DNA of 64,000 nucleotides from positions 393,854-457,853 of the forward strand of contig NZ_JABJWY010000035.1 in assembly GCF_013167215.1 (NCBI RefSeq), in the 5' to 3' direction. The stretch comes from Sphingobacterium prati (GTDB taxonomy: Bacteria > Bacteroidota > Bacteroidia > Sphingobacteriales > Sphingobacteriaceae). Shown here piece after piece: positions 25,798 to 33,928 of this stretch. Position numbers and translations under genes: made by a program. Each line of letters opens with the position of its first letter. The first letter of the stretch is position 1. The notes beneath the pieces are model-generated. The model saw only the letters and a list, made by a program, of their open reading frames with translations, did no database searches and was not told the origin of the DNA.

Positions 25798-27444
25798 ATG
25801 GTAGACATTTGGAAAAATAGATGGAAACGTACAGCTTTATTAGGCTACCTCACGTTGAGTTCAGTTTCTTTTACATTTGGACAATACTATAACTCCCAGG
25901 TCTGGAATCCCGATTTGGGTAATGGAAAGTTTAAAAATCCTATAATAAATGCGGATTATTCAGATCCAGATGCTATACGTGTTGGAGAGGACTATTACAT
26001 GATTGCGTCTAGCTTCAATCATAGCCCTGGATTGCCTATTCTTCATTCAAAAGATATGATTAACTGGACAATAATCGGGCATGCTCTAAAGCGACAGGTC
26101 CCTGAATCGGTATTTAATCAAGTACAGCATGGTGGGGGAGTATGGGCGCCGTCGATACGTTACCACAATGATGAGTTTTATATCTATTACCCCGATCCAG
26201 ATTTTGGCATTTACCAGATTAAGACGAAAGATATTCGAGGGGCATGGTCCAAGCCAAGTTTGGTTTTTGAAGGAAAAGGATTAATTGATCCCTGTCCATT
26301 TTGGGACGAGGATGGCAAATCCTATTTAGCTTATGCCTACGCGGGTAGCCGAGCGGGCCTGAAGAGTGTGATTGGAATCGCTCAGATGAACACCGAGGGA
26401 ACAAGTGTATTGGACAGGGGCACAATAGTCTATGATGGACACGAGCTGGATCCAACCATAGAGGGACCGAAAGTTTATAAGCGAAATGGGTATTATTATT
26501 TGTTTGCTCCAGCAGGCGGTGTAGCAACAGGCTGGCAACTTATCCTAAGGTCAAAAAATATATATGGACCTTATGAGCGCAAGATTGTAATGGCGCAGAA
26601 CAACTCAACGGTAAATGGCCCTCATCAAGGGGCCTGGGTGGATACACCTAGTGGCGAAGACTGGTTTTTTCATTTTCAGGACAAGGATGCCATGGGACGT
26701 GTTGTGCATTTACAACCCATGGTATGGAGAGCAGATTGGCCGGTCATAGGAGAAGATAAAGATGGAGATGGCATTGGCACACCAGTTATGACCTATACAA
26801 AGCCGAATGTTGGCAAGCAACTGTTCCCACAAGTAAATCCACAGGAGTCAGACGAATTTGAAACGCCTAACTTGGGTCTGCAATGGCAATGGCAGGCTAA
26901 TCCTGACGGTAATTGGTTAATGCCGTCACAGAAAGGAAGCCTGCGTCTCTATAGTCAGCAGCTTCCTCATGGGAGCAAAAATCTAATGGCTCTGCCAAAT
27001 ATTCTGACACAAAAATTTCCTGCTGATAATTTCGTTGCAACGGCTAAGATTCGGCTACGACCAAATGAAAAAGATTTAGCAGAAAAAGCAGGTTTTGTAG
27101 TTGTGGGTGAGGATTATAGCCAACTTTTTATTCGTAGAGATAATGGAGTCTTTCATCTATATTATGGAAGTTGTATGAAATCTTATGCCGGTAACGAAGA
27201 AAGCACACGGCTGTTGACTGATTTGTCAGATGATTTTGTTTACCTGCGTGTACAGGTCAAAGATGGACATAATTGTAGCTGGTCGTATAGTACTGATGGA
27301 AAAAAGTATCTGGAGGTAGAGAAATCCTTCCAAGCTAAACCCGGGAAATGGATAGGTGCTACTCTTGGCTTGTATGCTAGTCGGGATAAACAGATTAATG
27401 ACAGTGGGTATGCGGAGGTAGATTGGTTTCGAATAAGCAAATAA
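25798..27444 (+). CDS. Glycoside hydrolase family 43 (beta-xylosidase/arabinanase type)
   Basis: 548 residues. A signal-like hydrophobic stretch (TALLGYLTLSSVSFTFGQ) directs export. The five-blade propeller shows the three GH43 acids: base D56 in SDPDAI, D164 in LIDPCPFWDEDG and proton donor E222 in TIEGPKVYKRNGYYYLF. The last about 200 residues, after PVMTYTKPNVG, form a C-terminal beta-sandwich of the GH43_C2 type (GLQWQWQANPDGNW). It removes xylose or arabinose side chains from plant polysaccharide. The pectinesterase follows after 30 bases, giving an operon of three carbohydrate-active genes. Confidence 0.92.
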   Translation: MVDIWKNRWKRTALLGYLTLSSVSFTFGQYYNSQVWNPDLGNGKFKNPIINADYSDPDAIRVGEDYYMIASSFNHSPGLPILHSKDMINWTIIGHALKRQVPESVFNQVQHGGGVWAPSIRYHNDEFYIYYPDPDFGIYQIKTKDIRGAWSKPSLVFEGKGLIDPCPFWDEDGKSYLAYAYAGSRAGLKSVIGIAQMNTEGTSVLDRGTIVYDGHELDPTIEGPKVYKRNGYYYLFAPAGGVATGWQLILRSKNIYGPYERKIVMAQNNSTVNGPHQGAWVDTPSGEDWFFHFQDKDAMGRVVHLQPMVWRADWPVIGEDKDGDGIGTPVMTYTKPNVGKQLFPQVNPQESDEFETPNLGLQWQWQANPDGNWLMPSQKGSLRLYSQQLPHGSKNLMALPNILTQKFPADNFVATAKIRLRPNEKDLAEKAGFVVVGEDYSQLFIRRDNGVFHLYYGSCMKSYAGNEESTRLLTDLSDDFVYLRVQVKDGHNCSWSYSTDGKKYLEVEKSFQAKPGKWIGATLGLYASRDKQINDSGYAEVDWFRISK

Positions 27445-27474
27445 ATACAGTCAAAAATAATCAACAACAAAGGG

Positions 27475-28515
27475 ATGAATAAACGTATTGCAATAAAAGA
27501 ACTATTTTATTTATGTTTAATTTTTTCACTGCTATTGCTGTGTAGCGGGCAGGTAAGATGCGCTCCAACGGAAGTGATTACGGTAGATAAACAAGGAAAT
27601 GGAGATTTTAAAAGTATACAAGCAGCAATCAATACGGTGCGCGCTTTCCGTGGTGAACATTCCGTCCGAATTTTGGTAAAGAAAGGCGTTTACCACGAAA
27701 AGATAGTAATTCCAGCCTATTTGGAAAATCTTCAACTTGTTGGAGAAGACGCCATGGAAACGAAAATTGTATTTGATGACTATGCGGGTAAGATAAAAGC
27801 ATGTCCGGATGAGACAGGACAGACCAAATTGGGCACATTCAGCAGTTATACATTATTGGTAAGGGCCAGTGGCGTTTTAATAAAGAATATCAGTATCGAG
27901 AATGCAGCCGGACCTGTGGGGCAAGCTGTAGCTCTTCATCTGGAAGGCGATTGTATCGCCGTTGTAAATTGTCGTTTATTGGGATTTCAGGATACATTAT
28001 ACCTTGGCAAAGGAAACAGTAGAAGTTATTTCTCCAATTGTTATATCAGTGGAACTACAGATTTTATTTTTGGTCCTGGGACATCATTTTTTGCAAATTG
28101 CAAGATGATCTCTTTAGGAAATTCCTACGTCACAGCCGCATCTACGCCGATTGGACAAGCTTATGGATATGTCTTTCATCAGTGTGATTTTTTGAGATCG
28201 GATACGTCTGTCAGTAAAGTATTTTTGGGAAGACCTTGGCGTCCCTATGCCCGTACTGTTTTAATAGACTGTTATTTAGGGGAGCATATTGTTCCAGAAG
28301 GTTGGAATGAATGGAAGGGGGACAAACTGTTCCCTCAGAAAGAAAAAACCGTTTTTTATGCTGAATTAGGCTCTAGGGGCGGTGGAGCTAAAGATCTTTC
28401 GAAGCGAACAGCTTGGTCACACCAGCTATCTGCTGCTAAACGCGGTGAGTATGAGTTAGAAAAGGTAATGGGAGATTGGAACATTAAAAAGATGCTCAAT
28501 GAAACGGAAAGATAG
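27475..28515 (+). CDS. Pectinesterase (CE8)
   Basis: 346 residues with a signal peptide (hydrophobic core about 10-24). The right-handed beta-helix core shows the pectin methylesterase motifs: GVYHEKI, GPVGQAVALH, GFQDTLY (Gln172, Asp173), GTTDFIFG (Asp196) and LGRPWRPYART (Arg253, Trp255). It removes methyl esters from homogalacturonan, exposing it to lyases. It ends 17 bases inside the next gene, so translation is coupled. Together with GH43 upstream and the esterase downstream it forms a pectin-side-chain operon without a SusC/D pair in this window. Confidence 0.95.
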   Translation: MNKRIAIKELFYLCLIFSLLLLCSGQVRCAPTEVITVDKQGNGDFKSIQAAINTVRAFRGEHSVRILVKKGVYHEKIVIPAYLENLQLVGEDAMETKIVFDDYAGKIKACPDETGQTKLGTFSSYTLLVRASGVLIKNISIENAAGPVGQAVALHLEGDCIAVVNCRLLGFQDTLYLGKGNSRSYFSNCYISGTTDFIFGPGTSFFANCKMISLGNSYVTAASTPIGQAYGYVFHQCDFLRSDTSVSKVFLGRPWRPYARTVLIDCYLGEHIVPEGWNEWKGDKLFPQKEKTVFYAELGSRGGGAKDLSKRTAWSHQLSAAKRGEYELEKVMGDWNIKKMLNETER

Positions 28516-29512
28516 TCTGGCGATTGTATTAACCAGCAGCTGCATAATCTGTTTCTTATTATCAAGATGTCCTGTGCAGGCGCAAGAAAAGTTGATTCCA
28601 AAAGATACAACTTATAATACCTTGCGTGTATGGCGTCAAATAAAAAAGGAACATCCCCACATAAAACCTGCAGTTGATAATTCGAGAGGGTTGATAGAAT
28701 GGAGGAACCTTGTGTATGCACATTTGCCAGCTACAGTATATGGAGATAGGGATTTGCATTTGGACATTATTAGACCCAGCGATAAAGAAAAGCGAACCGC
28801 TATTTTGTGGATACACGGTGGAGGCTGGCGGTCGGGAAATAAAGAGATGGATATTCCGATTGCCCAATTATTGGCACGTAAAGGTTATGTATGTATTCCG
28901 GTAGAATATCAGTTGTCGTTAGAAGCTAAATATCCACAGGCAGTGATTAATATTAAATCTGCTATATTATGGATAAAAGAACACGCCGATGAATTTGGCA
29001 TTGATAGCAGCCGTCTTGTCCTAGCCGGGAGCTCTGCTGGAGGACAATTAGCGAGCTTGGTTGGTTTAACTGCCGACGTTGAGCGTTTTGAACCTGCGCA
29101 TAATGCAGGGTATAATACGCGTATTAGAGCCATTGTAAATCTGGATGGTGTCGTTGATTTTATGGCCCCCATGTCACTAAATTTAGTCCGTAAAAGCGAT
29201 TCTCCGGATGTCTTTTGGCTCGGTGGAAGTTTTATCGAAAAACCGTTAATTTGGAAAGAAGCTTCACCAATCTTCTGGGCTAGAGCGGATAAACGTATCC
29301 CCATGCTTTTTATCAATAGCGGATTTCCAAGGTTTCACGCAGGACAAAATGAGCTTGTTGGAATGCTTAAACACTGGAGAATTGCATATGAAGTGCATAC
29401 CATTGATGTGCAAGTACACCCATTTTGGCTTTTTCATCCCTGGGTAGATAGCTGTGTTGATCACATAGACAGTTTTTTACAAAATATAAACCTCAATAAC
29501 CAAGATATTTGA
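28499..29512 (+). CDS. Alpha/beta-hydrolase, probable secreted carbohydrate esterase
   Basis: 337 residues, with an N-terminal signal segment (LAIVLTSSCIICFLLSRCPVQAQ). The BD-FAE/acetyl-esterase-like fold shows the oxyanion motif HGGGW (106-110), VPVEYQLS, and the nucleophile elbow GSSAGG (Ser179) with LASLVGL after it. The late Asp and His (DVQVHPFWLFHPW) complete the triad. Given the pectinesterase and GH43 genes before it, acetyl or feruloyl groups of pectin or xylan are likely targets, which is inference. It overlaps the pectinesterase gene by 17 bases. Confidence 0.88.
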   Translation: MKRKDSLAIVLTSSCIICFLLSRCPVQAQEKLIPKDTTYNTLRVWRQIKKEHPHIKPAVDNSRGLIEWRNLVYAHLPATVYGDRDLHLDIIRPSDKEKRTAILWIHGGGWRSGNKEMDIPIAQLLARKGYVCIPVEYQLSLEAKYPQAVINIKSAILWIKEHADEFGIDSSRLVLAGSSAGGQLASLVGLTADVERFEPAHNAGYNTRIRAIVNLDGVVDFMAPMSLNLVRKSDSPDVFWLGGSFIEKPLIWKEASPIFWARADKRIPMLFINSGFPRFHAGQNELVGMLKHWRIAYEVHTIDVQVHPFWLFHPWVDSCVDHIDSFLQNINLNNQDI

Positions 29513-30072
29513 AAAAATTATCGAACTGTTTTATCGCTGATGCATATGTTTCCCGTTCGCTCACGATCAAATTTCATTATATAGGACAAAAACAATAAGT
29601 AGTAGAAGTCAAAAAGCCGTTAATAAAAATCCAAAATGGAAAATTTAATGTTCCAGAGACGTCACTTTATGATATTATGATAGAAAAAGGTAAAATATAT
29701 GAATCTTAAAGTTCGATAATCAATTTCATTATTAACCATGCTGATATTTTAAAGTATCTCAATTTGATACGTGTGCGAGCTTGCATACTGCAGTATGGCG
29801 TTGGTAGGGATGCAAATTTGGTTCAAAACCCAGGTTGGAAATAACAGAAAATCATGTCGATGAATCCTGCCTTAAAAAAATATTCATTCTTTGAGGCAGG
29901 ATACATACTCCCCAATATATTGGTTAAGCAAAAGCTCACGGTATTAAATTCCAGTTTATAGGAACTAATTTGTCATAGGAATTGTTAAAGTTATATCATT
30001 ACAACTGAAATTGGCGGCGGCAGTATGAATACTTTGGTCAAGAAATAATTGATAAACAAATAGTTTAAACAG
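29513..30072. other. Intergenic region, 560 bases, with hairpin and possible gene relic
   Basis: An inverted repeat ATCCTGCCT/AGGCAGGAT (29864-29872, 29894-29902) has an A7 run in the loop and no T run behind. At 29635-29709 a short frame ends VPETSLYDIMIEKGKIYES, similar in flavour to an amidohydrolase N-terminus, but this is too short to call. No other coding signal. Confidence 0.4.
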
Positions 30073-30357
30073 ATGGAAAAGAGCGAATTATATTTTCATG
30101 TAGATATCTTAAGAAAGATCCATGATGCTATTTTGGATCAGGATGAACCTTTTTATACAAAACAGTTAAAGTTTTTTAGATCACTTATTGAAGAGGGTAA
30201 GTTAAATGAATTCCCAAAAGAAATTATCAGAAAAACAGTCGATATCTTCAATCGGATAGCGGGAATAGCAGATGGCCAAAAAATGTCTGTTTCGGATGAT
30301 GAATTTGACGAGCTTGATGCCGATTACAAAAAATTTGAAAATGATAAGGCGAAATAG
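30073..30357 (+). CDS. Small hypothetical protein, acidic/helical
   Basis: 94 residues, mostly helical and charged (VDILRKIHDAILDQDEPFYTKQLKFFRSLIEEGKLNEF), with a low-complexity acidic C-terminal segment (DDEFDELDADYKKFENDKAK). No membrane segment or signal peptide. No family recognised. An 8-bp hairpin (30366-30373/30381-30388) follows the stop but has no T run. Could be a regulatory or chaperone-like small protein, function unknown. Confidence 0.55.
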   Translation: MEKSELYFHVDILRKIHDAILDQDEPFYTKQLKFFRSLIEEGKLNEFPKEIIRKTVDIFNRIAGIADGQKMSVSDDEFDELDADYKKFENDKAK

Positions 30358-30438
30358 TCTTTTTTATTCTCAAATGAATATTGAGAATGCCTTATTTATT
30401 ATATGTAACCTTAATTTAAGTAACAAGCACGCCATATT

Positions 30439-30813
30439 TTATTGGGCATAATAACAACTTTGGCTGTAAAGACGTTGTAGATTTGTTTTCGATAACCAAC
30501 CGTACTTAGTGAACATAAATTGTCTAAATTTATCGAAATCTACAAACTTAATCCCTGAATCCGAATAATTTGGATTATCAGTTATATACCGGTGAGCCAC
30601 TTGATTTACTTTTTGGCAAATTATATTGCATTCCTCAAGCTGCTGGTGATTAAGATATGGAAATTTGGTACCTAACCTTTCGTTAATTGGTTTCAGCCAA
30701 TTTTCTCCAAATTCCAGTGATAGCTGGAGCCCAACCACATTTGTGCCAAGAAATGAGCTTGCCTTAATCGGAGAAGTATTAGGTGAATTTTCACTGCCAA
30801 AAGGATACTTCAT
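30439..30813 (-). CDS. Hypothetical protein
   Basis: From the ATG at 30813 the product has 124 residues; a TTG at 30834 would extend it by 7. It is soluble, with a leading low-complexity part (SENSPNTSPIKASS), then a helical region (GENWLKPINERLGTKFPYLNHQQLEECNIICQKVNQVAHRYI) and a WLSKTNLQRLYSQSCYYAQ tail. No known domain was recognised. It is a single gene divergent from nothing obvious, converging with the small gene at 30073. Confidence 0.5.
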   Translation of the reverse strand: MKYPFGSENSPNTSPIKASSFLGTNVVGLQLSLEFGENWLKPINERLGTKFPYLNHQQLEECNIICQKVNQVAHRYITDNPNYSDSGIKFVDFDKFRQFMFTKYGWLSKTNLQRLYSQSCYYAQ

Positions 30814-30955
30814 ACATATTCTATCCGTGATCAACTATGGTGACAACGTCATTGGTCCCTAATAAACCATATTTGTAAATAACTTTAACAAATTATTGTC
30901 CGCAATCAATAGTAAATTGATTTGTAAGGTAATAGTATAAGAAAATAAAATTTTA

Positions 30956-31339
30956 TCAGTCGATATTTTCACATATAATGGGATGATGTAAAGCCTTCGT
31001 GATTACTTCTCTCAGTTTATGATCATTTTTATCTCCCCATTGTCCGAGCGCACCGATTATGGGGATTAGAGACAGACCGAAGTCCGTCAGGCTATATTCA
31101 ACTTTTGGTGGGAGGACAGGATGTATCCTTTTGCTGACCAGTTCGTGTTCCTCGAGTTCTTTCAGCTGGATATTCAATACCCTTCTTGAAGCATCAGGTA
31201 TCTTTCGCTGTAATTCACTCGGTCGCTGATATCCTTCGTTGATAAACCAAAGGAGACGCATTTTCCACTTGCCATACAAGACTTCACCTATGAGATCGAG
31301 GCCGCAATTTAAGTTTGGTGTTGTTTTTCTTTCGTACAT
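30956..31339 (-). CDS. HxlR-family transcriptional regulator
   Basis: 127 residues matching the HxlR winged-helix family: the N-terminal GKWKMRLLWFINEGYQRPSELQRKIPDASRRVLNIQLKELEEHELV contains the helix-turn-helix, and EYSLTDFGLSLIPIIGALGQWG is the dimerisation helix. HxlR proteins often sense electrophiles or other small molecules through Cys residues; here there is one near the start (NCGLDLIGEV). It is divergent from the SDR gene across about 118 bases containing CCCTAT/ATAGGG half-sites. Confidence 0.9.
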   Translation of the reverse strand: MYERKTTPNLNCGLDLIGEVLYGKWKMRLLWFINEGYQRPSELQRKIPDASRRVLNIQLKELEEHELVSKRIHPVLPPKVEYSLTDFGLSLIPIIGALGQWGDKNDHKLREVITKALHHPIICENID

Positions 31340-31350
31340 ATTGCAAAGTT

Positions 31351-31397
31351 AACCCTATGTTCGAATTGGCACAATAGGGGAAAAATTTATCCCTATG
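31351..31397. promoter_or_regulatory. Candidate HxlR operator between hxlR and SDR genes
   Basis: CCCTAT at 31353-31358, its inverse ATAGGG at 31374-31379 (15 bases between) and another CCCTAT at 31391-31396 lie in the divergent promoter. An inverted pair plus an extra half-site is what a dimeric winged-helix repressor could bind. Inference from pattern and position only. Confidence 0.4.
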
Positions 31398-31457
31398 CAA
31401 TTCGTAATTCCGTACTTGTACAGACCGGTATTATACAAGAACTTTGTTCAAAAGAAA

Positions 31458-32255
31458 ATGCAAATGGAACAAAAATTTGAGTACTACAACGAATTATCCG
31501 GCAAAATTGCTTTGGTAACCGGCGGAACCAAAGGTGCTGGTAAAGCTATTGCAGAGCGGTTAAAAGAAGCGGGGGCCACCGTTATCATTACAGCACGGAA
31601 CAAACCTGAGTCACCTAACGATCTGCATTTTATTTCTGCGGATCTAAGTAAGCCAGAAGGCACGGCCAAAGTGTCCACCGCGCTATTGGACAGATTTGGT
31701 AAACTAGATATCCTTATTAACAATATGGGAGGATCTGAAACTCGGGCGGGAGGATTTGCCGTTTTGGATGATAAAGATTGGATAGAAGCAATTCAAACGA
31801 ACTTATTGGCATCAGTCCGTTTAGATAGAGCCTTTTTACCTCAAATGCTAACAGGGAAAACGGGGGTAATAATTCATATAGCCTCTATTCAGGGAAGATT
31901 ACCACTTTATGATTCGACACTTCCTTATGCAGCTGCAAAAGCAGGATTAATTAACTATAGTAAGGGGTTGTCAAAAGAAGTGTCCCCCAAGGGAGTACGT
32001 GTATTGACCGTTTCACCGGGATGGATTATGACAGATGCATCCATAAGAATGATGGAACGAATTTCAGAAAGCTCCAATATTTCACTAGAAGAAGCAACAC
32101 AAAGTGTAATGAATGCATTAGGAGGAATTCCCTATGGACGACCAGCTCAGCCTCAGGAAATAGCAGAATTAATAGGATTTCTTGTATCTCCACGAGCAGG
32201 CTATCTAACGGGAACGGAATATATCATAGATGGCGGAACGATCCCAACAACTTAA
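31458..32255 (+). CDS. Short-chain dehydrogenase/reductase
   Basis: From the ATG at 31458 the product is 265 residues (an ATG at 31464 gives 263; the region upstream to 31395 does not look like protein). It has the classical SDR set: VTGGTKGAGKAIAERL for NAD(P), NNMGG, catalytic Ser in IHIASIQG, and YAAAKAGLINYSKGL for Tyr/Lys, with VSPGWIMTDA. It oxidises or reduces an unknown small ketone or alcohol. The next gene starts 11 bases after the stop, forming a two-gene operon opposite the HxlR regulator. Confidence 0.9.
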   Translation: MQMEQKFEYYNELSGKIALVTGGTKGAGKAIAERLKEAGATVIITARNKPESPNDLHFISADLSKPEGTAKVSTALLDRFGKLDILINNMGGSETRAGGFAVLDDKDWIEAIQTNLLASVRLDRAFLPQMLTGKTGVIIHIASIQGRLPLYDSTLPYAAAKAGLINYSKGLSKEVSPKGVRVLTVSPGWIMTDASIRMMERISESSNISLEEATQSVMNALGGIPYGRPAQPQEIAELIGFLVSPRAGYLTGTEYIIDGGTIPTT

Positions 32256-32266
32256 TTCGTAAAGAT

Positions 32267-32590
32267 ATGGATTTACCTCAAGTAATAGCAAACCTCATTA
32301 CTGCACAAAATAAATTTGATAGTGTCGCTTATTCCAATTGTTTTTGTGAAACAGGAATCATGTTAGATGAAGGAAGAGTACATATAGGGAGAGCTAAAAT
32401 CTCTCAATGGATTATTGAAGGTAATAAAAAATATAATCCGGTTATGAGACCAATCAGTTTTGAAGGAGATGAAAATAAAGGTGTATTAAAAATTGAAATA
32501 TCAGGGACATTTCCTGGTAGTCCATTGATTTTTACTTACGATCTCGAATTTGTCGAAGGATTGATTCAATCACTAACGATTACGGTGTAA
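32267..32590 (+). CDS. NTF2-like/SnoaL-like protein
   Basis: 107 residues starting at the ATG at 32267 (a longer frame in the same phase upstream overlaps the SDR gene out of frame and is not real). The pattern of helix FDSVAYSNCFCETGIMLDEGRVHIGRAKISQWI followed by strands GVLKIEISGTFPGSPLIFTYDLEFVEGLIQSLTI matches the NTF2/SnoaL fold. It follows the SDR gene by 11 bases and probably acts on the same small molecule, under control of the divergent HxlR protein. Confidence 0.78.
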   Translation: MDLPQVIANLITAQNKFDSVAYSNCFCETGIMLDEGRVHIGRAKISQWIIEGNKKYNPVMRPISFEGDENKGVLKIEISGTFPGSPLIFTYDLEFVEGLIQSLTITV

Positions 32591-32683
32591 ATGGGATCGT
32601 TTGTTGTCATGCGATAATCAGTTTTTCTGTTATACGAACGTCAGGCTCTTAATAAGGATTATTATTTCGTAAATTCACTTAAT

Positions 32684-32718
32684 GAAGCTATTCCGATTTC
32701 AACTATGCGGATAGCTTC
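32684..32718 (+). terminator. Hairpin behind the SDR/NTF2 operon
   Basis: Arms 32684-32695 (GAAGCTATTCCG) and 32708-32718 (CGGATAGCTTC) pair over 11 bp with one bulge. No long T run, so moderate support. Confidence 0.45.
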
Positions 32719-32741
32719 TTCATCAAAATAAAAGTGAATGC

Positions 32742-33863
32742 ATGAAAAGCACGAAACGAAATAGAGGTTTTTTCTTTAAGCAATATGAAGAGCCGTTTCA
32801 AACCCCTTTTGATAAATTATTTAGTATTTTCAAAGAGCTGATTACGCATACTGCGGGCGATTTTGATGAGGCCATTGATTGGTTACGTCAATTGGATAGA
32901 GAGTTCAAACTGACTACTCCAGATTACACGATAGATGATTTTATTGCAGATCTGAAGAATAAAGGATACATCAGGGAGAGATTGGAGTTTGGTGGCGACG
33001 GCAGCGTAGACATCACCTCGAAGTTGGAAAAAGCTTTGCGACAGAATGCATTGGAACAGATTTTTGGAAAGATGCGGAAAGGAAATTCTGGCAATCATAG
33101 GACGAATCACCAAGGGCGGAGCGACGAAAATATGGGTGATTTTAGAAGTTATCAGTATGGAGATAGCTTAGAGAAAATCGCATTAACGGAGAGCCTTAAG
33201 AATGCACAGATTAATCATGGGATAGGAGAGTTCGCATTATCAGAAAATGACCTAGTTGTAGAGGATACGCAGTATAAATCGCAGATGAGTACGGTGTTAA
33301 TGATCGATATCAGCCACAGCATGATTTTATACGGGGAAGACCGGATCACACCTGCAAAAAAAGTGGCCATGGCCTTGTCAGAGCTTATCCTCACACGGTA
33401 TCCCAAAGACTCTCTTGACATCATCGTATTCGGTAACGATGCATGGCCTATATCTATAAAAGACCTACCATATTTGCAGGTTGGGCCGTTTCATACAAAT
33501 ACCGTTGCTGGCTTACAGTTAGCGATGGATATACTTAGACGGAAGCGACATGCAAACAAGCAAATATTTATGATTACCGATGGCAAACCGAGCTGTTTAA
33601 ACATGCCGGACGGTACCTATTATAAGAATCCAATGGGTTTAGATCCATTTATTACCAGCAAGTGCTATAGCATGGCAGCACAGGCTCGAAAGTTAGGCAT
33701 CCCCATCACCACCTTTATGATTACTTCAGATTCCTATCTACAGTTATTTGTTGACGAATTTACGGCGTCAAATCAGGGTAAGGCTTATTACACAGGACTT
33801 GGAGATTTGGGGCAGATGATTTTTGAAGATTACGAAGAAAATCGTAGAAAAAGGATACGATAA
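32742..33863 (+). CDS. VWA-domain protein paired with MoxR-like AAA
   Basis: 373 residues. The C-terminal half is a von Willebrand A domain with an intact metal-binding MIDAS: DISHS (189-193), Thr in HTNT (about 252) and Asp in ITDGKPS (280). The first about 180 residues are helical and acidic, including DEAIDWLRQLDREFKL and SLEKIALTESLKNAQ. Such VWA proteins act with MoxR-type AAA+ ATPases in assembling or remodelling protein complexes. The AAA gene follows 65 bases downstream. The client is unknown; no structural gene is adjacent to suggest one. Cytoplasmic. Confidence 0.88.
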   Translation: MKSTKRNRGFFFKQYEEPFQTPFDKLFSIFKELITHTAGDFDEAIDWLRQLDREFKLTTPDYTIDDFIADLKNKGYIRERLEFGGDGSVDITSKLEKALRQNALEQIFGKMRKGNSGNHRTNHQGRSDENMGDFRSYQYGDSLEKIALTESLKNAQINHGIGEFALSENDLVVEDTQYKSQMSTVLMIDISHSMILYGEDRITPAKKVAMALSELILTRYPKDSLDIIVFGNDAWPISIKDLPYLQVGPFHTNTVAGLQLAMDILRRKRHANKQIFMITDGKPSCLNMPDGTYYKNPMGLDPFITSKCYSMAAQARKLGIPITTFMITSDSYLQLFVDEFTASNQGKAYYTGLGDLGQMIFEDYEENRRKRIR

Positions 33864-33928
33864 AACATTACTTTAACGATAATAAGATACTAATCTAGCG
33901 TGGTTTCTGCGCCTCATTATAAGAATAT

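Noticed and set aside
25605..25820. Plus-strand frame of 71 codons before the GH43 gene
   Set aside because: TTG start, overlaps the start of the GH43 gene in another frame, and no protein-like pattern.
29635..29709. Possible amidohydrolase fragment ending YDIMIEKGKIYES
   Set aside because: Too short to prove homology; noted in the intergenic entry only.
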